From DATIRA01 sp963766505 (GTDB lineage: Bacteria; Pseudomonadota; Gammaproteobacteria; Steroidobacterales; Steroidobacteraceae), in assembly GCA_963766505.1 (NCBI GenBank), contig CAVYAL010000005.1:372001-436000 (forward strand): a stretch of 64,000 nucleotides of DNA, written 5' to 3'. This document shows positions 47,112-56,143 of this stretch, in pieces. The notes below the pieces were generated by a model, which made no database searches, was not told the DNA's origin, and saw only the letters and a program-made list of their open reading frames with translations. Each line of letters begins with the position of its first letter. Within the stretch, counting starts at the first letter, position 1. Both the position numbers and the translations under genes were made by a program.

Positions 47112-49934
47112 TCAGGCGAACTGGCGTGTCTCGCCCGGACCGTCGAGATTGACCGCGCAGCGGCCGCAGAGTTCGGGATGGGCCGCCACGGATCCCACGT
47201 CCGCGCGCTTGTGCCAGCAGCGCACGCACTTCGCATGCGGCGAGGGCTCGACCTTGAGCCACAGTCCGGGCTCGCCCTCTCCCGCAGCCGAAACGGCACC
47301 CGGTGGTCGCTCGTCGGCGGGGTGCACGCGCGCCTCGGAGGTGATCAGCACGAAGCGCAGCTCGTCTCCGAGCGCGCCGAGCGCAGCGAGCAGTGCCGGC
47401 TCGCAGTACAGGTCCACGACGGCGTCCAGCGGCGCTCCGATCCGCTCGCCGACCCGCAGGCGCTCGAGCTCGCGCAATACGGCCGTGCGTGCCTCGAGCA
47501 CCATCGGCCAGTCCACCGTGCCGCTCGACGCCGGAACCTCCGGCAGCTCGGCCCAGGTGGAGAAGAACACGGATTGCGCGCGCTCGCCCGGCATGTGCCG
47601 CCAGATCTCCTCCGCGGTGAACGAGATGATCGGCGCGAGCCAGCGCACCATCGCCTCTGCGATCCAGTACATCGCGGTCTGCGCGGAGCGCCGCGGGTGC
47701 CCCTGCTTCGGCGTTGTGTACAGTCGGTCCTTGATCACGTCCAGGTAGAAGCCGCCGAGGTCCAGCACGCAGAAGTTGTGCACCTTCTGGTAGATCAGGT
47801 GGAACTCGTAGCGGTCGTAGGCGCGCAGCACCTCGCTCTGCAGCTCCTCCGCCCGGCGCAGGGCCCAGCGATCGAGCGCAATCAGGTCCGCGGGCGGGAC
47901 CGCGTCCCGCGCCGGGTCGAAGCCTGCGAGGTTGCCGAGCAGGAAGCGGGCGGTGTTGCGGATGCGCCGGTAGGAATCCGCCGTGCGCTTGAGGATCTCG
48001 TCCGAGACGCTGATCTCGTTGGCATAGTCGGTCGCCGCGACCCACAACCGCAGGATGTCCGCGCCCAGCGTGTTCACAACCTTCTGCGGCACGACGACGT
48101 TGCCGAGCGACTTGGACATCTTGCGGCCCTTCTCGTCCACGGTGAAGCCGTGGGTGAGCACGCCCTTGTACGGCGCGTGGCCTTTCTGCGCGACGGACGT
48201 GAGCAGCGAGCTGTGGAACCAGCCACGATGCTGGTCCGAGCCCTCGAGATACAGGTCCGCGGGCGTGCGGATCTCCGGTCGCATCCGGGAGACGCAGTGA
48301 TGCGAGAGCCCGGAGTCTACCCAGACGTCCATGATGTCGGGAACCTTCTCGTAGCTCGCCGCCTCGTCGCCCAGCAGTTCGCGCGGCTCGAGGTCGAACC
48401 AGGCGTCGATGCCACCCTGCTCCACTCGCCCGGCGACCTGCTCGATCAGCTCGCTGGTGCGCGGATGCAGCTCGCCTGTTTCACGGTGCGTGAACAGCGC
48501 GAGCGGGACGCCCCAGCGACGCTGCCGCGAGATGCACCAGTCGGGGCGCCCGGCGATCATGCCCTGGATGCGCTGCTCGCCCCAGGCAGGCGTCCATTTC
48601 ACCTTCGGAATCTCGGCCAGCGCGGCCTCGCGCAGGCCGGCCTGCTGCATGCTGATGAACCACTGCGGCGTCGCGCGGAAGATTACCGGCGTCTTGTGCC
48701 GCCAGCAGTGCGGATAGCTGTGCCGGAAAGGCTCGTGGTGCAGCAGCGTGCCCTGCGCCTCGAGCACCTCGACCACCTTCGGATTGGCATCGAAGACCTT
48801 CTCGCCGGCGAATAGCGGCGTCGCAGGAAGGAAGCGGCCGTCGCCTCCGACGGGATTGTCCACCGGCAGCCCGTAGCGCTGCCCGACCACGAAATCCTCC
48901 TGGCCGTGGCCGGGCGCGGTGTGGACGGCACCGGTGCCGCTGTCGAGCGTCACGTGCTCGCCCAGGATCACCGGCACCTCGCGCTCGTAGAACGGGTGCC
49001 GGAGCTTCAGGCCCTCGAGCGCCGCGCCCCTGACCCGCGCGACCTCCCGGAAGTCCTCGACGCCCGCGCGCTGCAGCACGGATCGTGCGAGTTCACTCGC
49101 GAGCAGCAGGGTTTCCTCGCCTTCTCCGGCCGGCACCGTGATGAGCGAATACTCGAACTCCGGGTGGACCGCGACCGCCTGGTTGGCCGGCAGCGTCCAG
49201 GGCGTCGTGGTCCAGATCACGACGCTGGTGCGGCCACCCAGCGCCGCTCCACCATCGACGCGACCGGCCAGGTCTGCGGAATCGACCACCTCGAAGCGCA
49301 CGTCGATCGAAGGCGAGGTGCGATCCTCGTACTCGACCTCGGCCTCGGCGAGCGCGGACCGGCAGTCCAGGCACCAGTGCACGGGCTTGTAGCCCTTGTA
49401 GAGATGACCGTTGCGGATGATCCGGGCGAACGCTCGCAGCTGCTCGGCCTCGTAGCGCGGCTGCATCGTCAGGTAGGGCTGGTCCCAGTCGCCGAGCACG
49501 CCGAGGCGCTTGAAGTCCGCCCGCTGCAGGTCCACCTGCTCGAGTGCGAAGGCCCGGCAGGCTGCACGGAAGGAGCGCGCGTCCATCTCGCGGGCCTCGC
49601 GGCCCCTCGCCTTCTCCACCTGGTGCTCGATGGGCAGGCCGTGACAGTCCCAGCCCGGCACATAGGGCGCGTCGAACCCTGCGAGGCTCCGCGACTTGAC
49701 GATGATGTCCTTGAGGATCTTGTTGACCGCGTGCCCGATGTGGATCGCGCCATTTGCATAGGGCGGCCCGTCGTGGAGGATGAACACCGGCCGGCCGCTT
49801 GCGGCCTCGCGCAGTCGCGCATAGCTGCAGTGCTCCTCCCACCAGGCGAGCATCTCGGGTTCGCGCCGCGCGAGGTCGGCCTTCATCGGAAAGGCCGTCG
49901 AGGGCAGGTTGACGGTGTTCTTGTAGTCGGACAT
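47112..49934 (-). CDS. ileS: Isoleucyl-tRNA synthetase
   Basis: A 940-residue class I synthetase that charges tRNA-Ile and edits valine. Signatures are PYANGAIHIGHAV (HIGH), an editing domain with TTTPWTLPANQAVAV, KMSKSLGNVV, and a C-terminal zinc finger CVRCWHKRADVG with ELCGRC. The length matches E. coli IleS (938). ATG 49934 (MSDYKNTVNLPS) is the family start. No Shine-Dalgarno precedes it: the 5' flank in mRNA sense is CCCAUCCCCUUGCCGCGC, part of a C-rich repeat. The gene lies between ribF and lspA, as in most gammaproteobacteria. Confidence 0.97.
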   Translation of the reverse strand: MSDYKNTVNLPSTAFPMKADLARREPEMLAWWEEHCSYARLREAASGRPVFILHDGPPYANGAIHIGHAVNKILKDIIVKSRSLAGFDAPYVPGWDCHGLPIEHQVEKARGREAREMDARSFRAACRAFALEQVDLQRADFKRLGVLGDWDQPYLTMQPRYEAEQLRAFARIIRNGHLYKGYKPVHWCLDCRSALAEAEVEYEDRTSPSIDVRFEVVDSADLAGRVDGGAALGGRTSVVIWTTTPWTLPANQAVAVHPEFEYSLITVPAGEGEETLLLASELARSVLQRAGVEDFREVARVRGAALEGLKLRHPFYEREVPVILGEHVTLDSGTGAVHTAPGHGQEDFVVGQRYGLPVDNPVGGDGRFLPATPLFAGEKVFDANPKVVEVLEAQGTLLHHEPFRHSYPHCWRHKTPVIFRATPQWFISMQQAGLREAALAEIPKVKWTPAWGEQRIQGMIAGRPDWCISRQRRWGVPLALFTHRETGELHPRTSELIEQVAGRVEQGGIDAWFDLEPRELLGDEAASYEKVPDIMDVWVDSGLSHHCVSRMRPEIRTPADLYLEGSDQHRGWFHSSLLTSVAQKGHAPYKGVLTHGFTVDEKGRKMSKSLGNVVVPQKVVNTLGADILRLWVAATDYANEISVSDEILKRTADSYRRIRNTARFLLGNLAGFDPARDAVPPADLIALDRWALRRAEELQSEVLRAYDRYEFHLIYQKVHNFCVLDLGGFYLDVIKDRLYTTPKQGHPRRSAQTAMYWIAEAMVRWLAPIISFTAEEIWRHMPGERAQSVFFSTWAELPEVPASSGTVDWPMVLEARTAVLRELERLRVGERIGAPLDAVVDLYCEPALLAALGALGDELRFVLITSEARVHPADERPPGAVSAAGEGEPGLWLKVEPSPHAKCVRCWHKRADVGSVAAHPELCGRCAVNLDGPGETRQFA

Positions 49935-49943
49935 GCGCGGCAA

Positions 49944-49976
49944 GGGGATGGGGGCTGGGGGATAGGGGATAGTGAC
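49944..49976. repeat. G-rich heptad repeat element 4 (single arm)
   Basis: A plus-strand GGGGATG, GGGGGCTG, GGGGATA, GGGGATAGTGA array begins nine bases upstream of the ileS start codon on the opposite strand. No C-rich partner arm was found nearby. It shares the GGGGATAGTGA end with the other copies. Confidence 0.75.
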
Positions 49977-50049
49977 GGAAAGAAGCGTTTTTCTCCAGAC
50001 TTGACGTCCCGGAGGACATCGAGCGAACGGGCGACCGGGGGAAGGAATT

Positions 50050-50979
50050 TCAGCCGGTGCCGAGGACGCGGCGCGCGGCGGCTGCGTCCCGGTGCATCTG
50101 CTCAACCAGCGCCTCGATCGAATCGAATTTCTGCTCGTCCCGCAGCCTGGCGACGAAATCCACGTCCAGGTAATGGCCGTAAAGGTCGCCGTCGAAGTCG
50201 AACAGGTGCACTTCGAGCAGCGGGTCGGTGCCGTTCACGGTCGGGCGCGTACCGAGGCTCGAGACCGCCGGGTGATCGCGCAGGCCCGCTCCGCAGACCC
50301 GCACGGCAAAAATGCCCCAGAGCGGCACGACCTTGCGATGCAGCGCCAGGTTGGCGGTCGGGAACCCGAGCGAACGGCCGAGCTTGCGGCCGCGCCTGAC
50401 CCGGCCCGCGATCCGGTACGGGCGACCGAGCAGTCTCGAGGCACGCTCGAGGTCGCCGCGGTTCAGCGCCTCGCGCACCAGCGAGCTGCTGACGCGTTCG
50501 CCGTCGACCAGGAACTCGCCGACCTCCTCCACCGTGAAGCCATGCGCTGCGCCCGCTTGCCGCAGTGTCTCGATCGTGCCCTCGCGCCGACGCGCGAAGT
50601 GAAAATCGTGGCCGACGACGACGTGCCTGGCACCGAGTCCGTCCACCAGCAGGCGGTCCACGAACTCGCCGGCCCCCATCCCGCGCATCCGGTCGTCGAA
50701 GCGCAGCACGACTGTCCGGTCGACTCCGTAGAGCTCCAGCGCCTCGAGCTTTTCCCGCAGGCGCGTCAGCCGCGAAGGCGCTGCCGGCCCTTCGAAGAAC
50801 TCCCGCGGTGTCGGCTCGAAAGTCACGACGGTCGCCGGCACGCCCAGCTCTTCGGCCCGCCGCTGCAGCACGGCGAGCATGTGCTGGTGCCCGCGGTGCA
50901 CACCGTCGTAGTTGCCTATCGTCACCACGGACCCGCGGTGACGCGCGCGCAGGTTATGGAGTCCGCGGACCAGTTCCAT
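50050..50979 (-). CDS. ribF: Bifunctional riboflavin kinase/FMN adenylyltransferase
   Basis: A 309-residue enzyme making FMN and FAD from riboflavin. The N-terminal adenylyltransferase domain shows SVVTIGNYDGVHRGHQHML, TFEPTPREFF and VVGHDFHFARRREG; the C-terminal kinase domain shows GRKLGRSLGFPTANLAL and EVHLFDFDGDLYG. ATG 50979 (MELVRGLHNL) is the family start and lies inside the last 26 bp of murJ; the longer frame is murJ shadow. FMN from this enzyme is the cofactor of RsxC, RsxD and RsxG at the other end of the window. Confidence 0.96.
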   Translation of the reverse strand: MELVRGLHNLRARHRGSVVTIGNYDGVHRGHQHMLAVLQRRAEELGVPATVVTFEPTPREFFEGPAAPSRLTRLREKLEALELYGVDRTVVLRFDDRMRGMGAGEFVDRLLVDGLGARHVVVGHDFHFARRREGTIETLRQAGAAHGFTVEEVGEFLVDGERVSSSLVREALNRGDLERASRLLGRPYRIAGRVRRGRKLGRSLGFPTANLALHRKVVPLWGIFAVRVCGAGLRDHPAVSSLGTRPTVNGTDPLLEVHLFDFDGDLYGHYLDVDFVARLRDEQKFDSIEALVEQMHRDAAAARRVLGTG

Positions 50980-52579
50980 CGCCGGGATCCGTGTCGTCGT
51001 TCTGCAGTTCGAGCGAGGTCGGCCTGACGCGCAGCTCCGCGACACGCATGCCGAGCAGCCAGAGCGTGCCGAAGTAGATCCCGGCGCCGCCAACGACCAG
51101 GATCGCCATCCACTGCGCCCGCTGCCAGGCCCCCATCGCGAGCCAGCGCCCGGTGTCCCCGGCGACCCACCACAGGAACAGCCCCATCAGTGCCAGCGCT
51201 ACCAGCATCCGGAGCAGCATCGTCCGCCAGCCGGACGCGTGGTGGAGTACGCCCTGCCGGCGCAGGCCGCGGTAGAGCATGCTGGAGTTGTACCAGGCGC
51301 CGATGCCGTTGTTGAGCGCCAGCAGCGCGTGCAGGCCCGGGCGGTCCTGCGCGAACGCAAGCGGCAGCACGATGGCGACGTTGAGCGCCATGTTGAGGCT
51401 GAGCGCCTGGATGCCGATGCGCACCGGCGTGCGCGTGTCCTGCCTCGCGAAGAACCCGGGCGCCAGCACTTTCACGAGGCTGAAGCCCAGCAGGCCAATC
51501 GAATAGGCCATCAGCGCGAGCGAGGTCATCCGCACGTCTTCCTCGTTGAACTCGCCGTACTGGAATATCGTCACTGTCAGCGGCCCGGCCAGCAGGATCA
51601 GCGCCAGCGTCGCGGGCAGCACGACCAGCACGGTCAGCCTGAGCGCCCAGTCGAGCGTGGACGCGAAGCGCGTCGGTGACTGGGCCGCATGGTGCGCGGC
51701 CAGCCCCGGCAGGATCACCGTGGCCAGCGCGATGCTGAACACGCCGAGCGGAAACTCGACCAGCCGGTCGGCGTAGTACAGCCAGGCGATGCTGCCGGTG
51801 GCCAGGAACGAGGCAATCAACGTATCGAGCAGCAGCGCCACCTGCGAAACCGAGGACCCGAAGATCGCCGGCAGCATCAGTCGCCCGATCTTGCGCACGC
51901 CCTCGTGTCCCCAGCGCCAGCGCGGCCGCTTCAGCAGCCCGAGCCGGATCATGAACGGCAGCTGGAAGCCCAATTGCAGCAGGCCTGCGACGAACACGCC
52001 GATCGCGAGCACGATGCCCGGCCGCTCGAAGCCCGGGGCGATCCAGGCCGCGAACACGATCATGACCAGGTTCATCAGCGTCGAGGTCATCGCCGGCACG
52101 GCGAAGCGGCCATAGCTGTTCAGCACGCCCGCCGAGAGCGCGGCCAGCGAGATGAACAGCAGGTACGGGAACGTCCAGCGCAGCATGTCGACCGTGAGGT
52201 CGAACTTGCCCTCGTCGGCGCGGAAGCCGGGCGCGAAGACGAGCACCAGCAGCGGCGCCGCAATCACGCCGATCAGCGTCACGACGGACAGGAACCAGGC
52301 CAGCGTGCCCGCAGCGCCGTCGATCAGTTCCCGCACCTCGTCGTGCTCGCGCTGCACCTTGTACTCGGAGACGACCGGGACGAAGGCCTGGGAGAACGCG
52401 CCTTCCGCGAACAGCCGGCGCAGGAAGTTCGGGATCTTGAAGGCCACCAGGAAGGCGTCCATCAGCAGGCCCGCGCCGAACATCCGCGAATAGACCATGT
52501 CGCGCAGCAGCCCGGTGACCCGGGAAACCAGGGTCAGCCCGCCCACCACCGACGTGCTGCGGAAGAAGCCGCCGCTCAC
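50954..52579 (-). CDS. murJ: Lipid II flippase MurJ
   Basis: A 541-residue polytopic MATE/MOP-type membrane protein that flips lipid II across the inner membrane for peptidoglycan synthesis. About fourteen helices are predicted. Family marks are TLVSRVTGLLRDMVYSRMFG, FLVAFKIPNFLRRLFAEGAF with QAFVPVVSEY, and the central-cavity Arg residues. It starts with GTG (MSGGFFRSTSVV). It overlaps ribF by 26 bp and is divergent from rpsT, a very conserved arrangement. The C-terminus runs on with an acidic tail (NDDTDPGDGTG). Confidence 0.96.
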   Translation of the reverse strand: MSGGFFRSTSVVGGLTLVSRVTGLLRDMVYSRMFGAGLLMDAFLVAFKIPNFLRRLFAEGAFSQAFVPVVSEYKVQREHDEVRELIDGAAGTLAWFLSVVTLIGVIAAPLLVLVFAPGFRADEGKFDLTVDMLRWTFPYLLFISLAALSAGVLNSYGRFAVPAMTSTLMNLVMIVFAAWIAPGFERPGIVLAIGVFVAGLLQLGFQLPFMIRLGLLKRPRWRWGHEGVRKIGRLMLPAIFGSSVSQVALLLDTLIASFLATGSIAWLYYADRLVEFPLGVFSIALATVILPGLAAHHAAQSPTRFASTLDWALRLTVLVVLPATLALILLAGPLTVTIFQYGEFNEEDVRMTSLALMAYSIGLLGFSLVKVLAPGFFARQDTRTPVRIGIQALSLNMALNVAIVLPLAFAQDRPGLHALLALNNGIGAWYNSSMLYRGLRRQGVLHHASGWRTMLLRMLVALALMGLFLWWVAGDTGRWLAMGAWQRAQWMAILVVGGAGIYFGTLWLLGMRVAELRVRPTSLELQNDDTDPGDGTGPRTP

Positions 52580-52650
52580 CCCGCCGCCTCGCTACCGACC
52601 GGCTGGAAACTGGATGTATTCGGGCCAGACATGCGCGGCGAAGTATAGGG

Positions 52651-52756
52651 AAAAGGGGACAGATCTATTTAGGCGCCCTCCAGACACGCTCTCGGAAACA
52701 CAAAAGGGGACAGATTTATTTGCTCCCGCTGGACGCAAATAAATCTGTCCCCTTTT
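52651..52756. repeat. Inverted-repeat element with GGGGACAG(A)TTTATTT ends (MITE/REP-like)
   Basis: A perfect 22-bp inverted repeat (52702-52723 and 52735-52756, 11-base loop; arms start AAAAGGGGACAGATTTATTT) lies between divergent murJ and rpsT. A further direct copy of the left arm with one mismatch is at 52651-52670. The arms are A+T-rich compared with everything around them. The hairpin ends in TTTTT and could also terminate transcription. No transposase is present. Confidence 0.8.
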
Positions 52757-52774
52757 TGCGCAGTCTCTTGAGAC

Positions 52775-52803
52775 TTGACCTGATCGAGGCTCGCCGCCAA
52801 AAT
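52775..52803 (+). promoter_or_regulatory. Sigma-70-type promoter of rpsT
   Basis: TTGACC (52775-52780), a 17-bp spacer and CAAAAT (52798-52803) match the consensus at five and four of six bases. The start would be near 52810, leaving about 50 nt of leader before the GTG. The leader has AGGAG at 52850-52854. Confidence 0.55.
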
Positions 52804-52862
52804 ACGCGGCTCTTTATCGACCGACCCGCCGGACGACCCGGCGAGCCCAGGAGTCCCATTCC

Positions 52863-53132
52863 GTGGCGAACATCAAGTCCGCAGAAAAGCGCGCCAAGCA
52901 GGCCGTGAAGCGTCGCGCGCACAACATGGCCGCCCGCTCGCGCCTTCGCAGCTCCGTCAAGAAGGTGCTGAACGCCGTCGGTGCCGGGGACAAGGAAAAG
53001 GCCGTGGCGGCCTACAAGGACGCCCAGCCGATCATCGACACGATGGTCAACAAGGGCATCATCCACCGCAACAAGGCCTCGCGGCACAAGCGGGAACTGA
53101 ACGCCAAGATCAAGGCGCTCGAAGCCAAGTAA
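52863..53132 (+). CDS. rpsT: 30S ribosomal protein S20
   Basis: An 89-residue basic, helical primary 16S rRNA-binding protein (ANIKSAEKRAKQAVKRRAHN, then SRLRSSVKKVLNAV and the C-terminal NKASRHKRELNAKIKAL). The start is GTG, preceded by an AGGAG site. A non-AUG start is also typical of E. coli rpsT (UUG), where it takes part in autoregulation. It has its own promoter and a strong intrinsic terminator, so it is monocistronic. Confidence 0.97.
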   Translation: MANIKSAEKRAKQAVKRRAHNMAARSRLRSSVKKVLNAVGAGDKEKAVAAYKDAQPIIDTMVNKGIIHRNKASRHKRELNAKIKALEAK

Positions 53133-53154
53133 GCCTGCGGGCCGATCTCGAGAC

Positions 53155-53185
53155 GAAGCCGGCCCGGGGCCGGCTTCTTTATTTT
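53155..53185 (+). terminator. Intrinsic terminator of rpsT
   Basis: A 10-bp perfect stem (GAAGCCGGCC with GGCCGGCTTC, 3-base loop) is followed by TTTATTTT. It lies 22 bp after the rpsT stop. The T tract also contains, on the other strand, the TAA stop of the TPR gene. Confidence 0.9.
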
Positions 53186-55095
53186 GGAGGCAAGTTCCCG
53201 GCGGCACTCCGGCCTTCGAGCTTCGCGAGTTCGTCGATAGCCTGCGTGCGCCCCGTATAGTCCCGTCCATAGTCCAGGGCCTCCTCGTAGGCCTTACGAG
53301 CGAGGTTGCGGTCGCCGGCCGCAGCGGCCAGCCCCGCCAGCCGGTGCCAGGATTCGGGGCCGGTGATGCCGCCGACGGTCGTGGACAATTCCGTGTAGGC
53401 CGCGAGTGCCTCGGCGCGGCGGTTGAGTCGTAACAAAAGGTCGGCCCGCGTATCTAGCAGCTGCGCCCGCATCATGTAATCGGGCCTTTGGCCTAGTCCG
53501 ACTTCAGCCAGCCGCAACCCCTCTTCCCAGTCGGCCGTCGCACCGATCGCTGCCAGAGTGGCAGCCAGCTGGTTCAGCAGCCACGCATCCTTCGCCAGCG
53601 CACCGAGCGCAACCCGGTACTCGGCTGCGGCCGCCTCTGGGTCGCCGAGTGAGTTGTAGAGGTCCCCGGCCAGCACGTGAACGCGCGGTGGCACCGGCTC
53701 GAGCGAGAGCGCCTGCTGCATTCGGGCGACAGCTCCTGCCTTGTCACCGAGCTGCGCCGCCACCGCCGCGGCCTGCACGCGGGCACCGATGGAGTCGGAC
53801 GCGAGCCCGGAAGCCTCGAGGCGCCGAAGTCGTACCTCGGCTGCAGCCCAGTCCCCTGAGGCGGCCAGCGCCCGCACGGCGGTCAACTCCAGCAGAAGCG
53901 ACTCCGTTTCCGGCATCGGGGTTTCAGGCAGCCACTCCAGCAACAGCTGAGGCGACGACCATTGAAGCAGGATGTTCGCCACGGCCACTCGTCCCGCCGG
54001 GACGGCCGAGCCGAGTTCCGCGCGCAGGCCGGCCGGCACAGGCACGCGTTCGAGATCCGGGAATGCACGGGCCGCAGCAGCCCTGGACGTCGCCGAGGGC
54101 ACCGAACCGCTCACGCGCGCCGACAGCGTATCGACCAGCCCGGTCACTGGATCCGCGGGGTGACGCTTGACCGCGGCCGCGGCCGCAACGCCTGCGGCCC
54201 TTGCATCACCCTGGAGCAGTGCCGCAGCGCTTTCCGCTGCGAAGGCTCGATAATCCTGTGGTTCGGCCGCCCATGCGCGCCGGAACGAGGCGCGCGCCTC
54301 AGCAGGCCGCCCTTGGGCGAGCTGCAGAAATCCCAGGTTCAGCGCCGCCTCACCCGCCAGTCGCCCCGTCCCGGCCATCGATGCCAATGCCTGCTCAGCG
54401 CGAGTCGGCTGGCCCATCGCGAGCCGGGATTTCCCGAGCAGCAGCCTCGCATCCTCCTCGCCCGGATCGAGCTTCAGGATCCGCTCCGCGGCTGCGGCGG
54501 CGGCCGAGTGCTTGCCGAGCAGCGAGGCGATCTGAGCGTAATCGCGAAGCACCGGGAAGTTGTCCGGGTTTCGCTTCGCCAAGTACTCGAGCTGCCGATA
54601 GGCCTCCGTCAGGCGCTGTTGCCGCGCCGCGATGTGGGCCTCGACATAACGCGCCTGGTCGCTGCGCAGCTTCACAGGAACTGCCGACAGCTGCTGACCG
54701 GCGCGGTAGAGCCTTCGCTCGCGGAGATACGCGCCCGCCAGCTCCTCGCGAAGCACGGCAGCCGTCACAGGGTCGACCGTGGCAAGTCGCGACAGGTGCT
54801 GCAGCGCAGCCTCATCCTGATACCGCGCCAGCCAGGCCAGCAGCAGCAGTCGATGCAGGCTCGCATCCTCCGCGCCCCGGCGCAGCTTCGCATCCGCAAA
54901 CTCGACGGCCTCGAGAGTCTTGCCCTGCTTCAGCAACGTCACGCCCGGAGCGGCGATCGGATGGGTCGCCGTGGCCGCGAGCAGCTGTGCCCGGTTCGGC
55001 ATGGTCTCGACATCGATCACGCCGCCGGCGACCGACTGACCGAAAGCCAGCAGAGTCAACCCCAGGATCCAGACATGTCGCCTAGCCCGATACAA
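53179..55095 (-). CDS. Exported tetratricopeptide-repeat protein
   Basis: A 638-residue protein with a signal peptide (residues 1-~24, ILGLTLLAFGQSVAGG) and TPR-type helical repeats over nearly its whole length, for example NPDNFPVLRDYAQIASLLGK, LNLGFLQLAQGRPAEARASF and LAGDLYNSLGDPEAAAAEY. It is probably a periplasmic scaffold; the partners are unknown. TTG 55095 is chosen because GGGAGAGG lies eight bases upstream, inside the end of obgE, three bases away. No catalytic motif is seen. The architecture recalls TPR proteins of exopolysaccharide or PEP-CTERM systems, but no such genes are nearby. Its last codon overlaps the rpsT terminator. Confidence 0.82.
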   Translation of the reverse strand: MYRARRHVWILGLTLLAFGQSVAGGVIDVETMPNRAQLLAATATHPIAAPGVTLLKQGKTLEAVEFADAKLRRGAEDASLHRLLLLAWLARYQDEAALQHLSRLATVDPVTAAVLREELAGAYLRERRLYRAGQQLSAVPVKLRSDQARYVEAHIAARQQRLTEAYRQLEYLAKRNPDNFPVLRDYAQIASLLGKHSAAAAAAERILKLDPGEEDARLLLGKSRLAMGQPTRAEQALASMAGTGRLAGEAALNLGFLQLAQGRPAEARASFRRAWAAEPQDYRAFAAESAAALLQGDARAAGVAAAAAVKRHPADPVTGLVDTLSARVSGSVPSATSRAAAARAFPDLERVPVPAGLRAELGSAVPAGRVAVANILLQWSSPQLLLEWLPETPMPETESLLLELTAVRALAASGDWAAAEVRLRRLEASGLASDSIGARVQAAAVAAQLGDKAGAVARMQQALSLEPVPPRVHVLAGDLYNSLGDPEAAAAEYRVALGALAKDAWLLNQLAATLAAIGATADWEEGLRLAEVGLGQRPDYMMRAQLLDTRADLLLRLNRRAEALAAYTELSTTVGGITGPESWHRLAGLAAAAGDRNLARKAYEEALDYGRDYTGRTQAIDELAKLEGRSAAGNLPPK

Positions 55096-55098
55096 GCC

Positions 55099-56139
55099 TC
55101 AGTCCTCTCCCTCCACATGCGGGGCGGTCCCCAGCTCTTCGAGCCGCCCCATGACCGCGCGACAGAGCTGGTCGGTGCCGTCTCGGGTGGCGCCGGAAAT
55201 GCGGAACACGGGCCCCTTGAAGCGCAGGCGCCGGACGATCTCACGGCAGCGCTTTTCGACCTCGCCCGGGGGCAGCAGGTCGATCTTGTTCAGCACCAGC
55301 CAGCGCTCGCGCGTCGCGAGTTCAGGGCTGAATTTCTTCAGTTCCGCGACGATCGAACGGGCGTCCTTGACGGGATCGGACTGCGGGTCCGGCGGCGCGA
55401 TGTCCACGATGTGCAGCAGCAGGCGAGTGCGCTGCAGATGCTTCAGAAAACGTATGCCGAGGCCCGCGCCATCGGCCGCGCCCTCGATCAGACCGGGGAT
55501 GTCGGCCATCACGAAGCTCTGGTGGTGGCCGACGTAGACGACGCCAAGATTCGGGTGCAGCGTCGTGAACGGATACTCCGCGACCTTCGGCCTGGCGGCG
55601 GATACGGCACTGATCAGCGTGGACTTGCCTGCGTTCGGCAGCCCGAGCAGGCCGACGTCTGCCAGCAGCTTCAGCTCCAGCCGCAGCTCGCGCTTCTCGC
55701 CCGGGTAGCCCGGCGTCGCCTTGCGCGGCGTGCGGTTCGTGCTGCTCTTGAAATGCTGGTTGCCGAGCCCGCCCTTGCCGCCGCGCGCGACCAGCAGCCG
55801 CTCGCCAGCCTCGGTCAGGTCACCGAGTGTTTCCTCTGTATCGACGTCGTAGATCACGGTGCCGACCGGCACCGCGACCTCGAGGTCCTGGCCGCCCTTG
55901 CCGCTGCAGTCCCGGCTGCCTCCCGGCTCGCCGCTGCGCGCCTTGAAGCTGCGCTGGAAGCGGAAGTCCGCCAGTGTATTCAGCCCGGGGTCCGCAACGA
56001 GCACGACGCTGCCACCGTCGCCACCGTCGCCACCGTCCGGTCCGCCGAATGGCACGAATTTCTCGCGGCGGAAGCTGACCATGCCGCGGCCGCCGTCACC
56101 GGCCTGGACCTTGATCTTGGCTTCATCGACGAACTTCAT
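55099..56139 (-). CDS. obgE: GTPase ObgE/CgtA
   Basis: A 346-residue ribosome-associated GTPase involved in 50S assembly. It has an N-terminal Gly-rich Obg fold (DEAKIKVQAGDGGRGMVSF, then GGDGGDGG), a G domain with GLPNAGKSTLISAVS, switch II DIPGLIEGA and LVLNKIDLL, and a short C-terminal region. ATG 56139 (MKFVDEAKIKV) is the family start. No Shine-Dalgarno is visible; instead a C-rich GGGGATA-type repeat (in mRNA sense) ends five bases upstream. It follows rplU-rpmA, as in nearly all bacteria, but a terminator-like hairpin separates it from them. Confidence 0.97.
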   Translation of the reverse strand: MKFVDEAKIKVQAGDGGRGMVSFRREKFVPFGGPDGGDGGDGGSVVLVADPGLNTLADFRFQRSFKARSGEPGGSRDCSGKGGQDLEVAVPVGTVIYDVDTEETLGDLTEAGERLLVARGGKGGLGNQHFKSSTNRTPRKATPGYPGEKRELRLELKLLADVGLLGLPNAGKSTLISAVSAARPKVAEYPFTTLHPNLGVVYVGHHQSFVMADIPGLIEGAADGAGLGIRFLKHLQRTRLLLHIVDIAPPDPQSDPVKDARSIVAELKKFSPELATRERWLVLNKIDLLPPGEVEKRCREIVRRLRFKGPVFRISGATRDGTDQLCRAVMGRLEELGTAPHVEGED

Positions 56140-56143
56140 GGGA

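Noticed and set aside
52716..53270. A 184-codon minus-strand open frame across rpsT
   Set aside because: It is antisense to a certain ribosomal protein gene and extends through its terminator and the inverted repeat.
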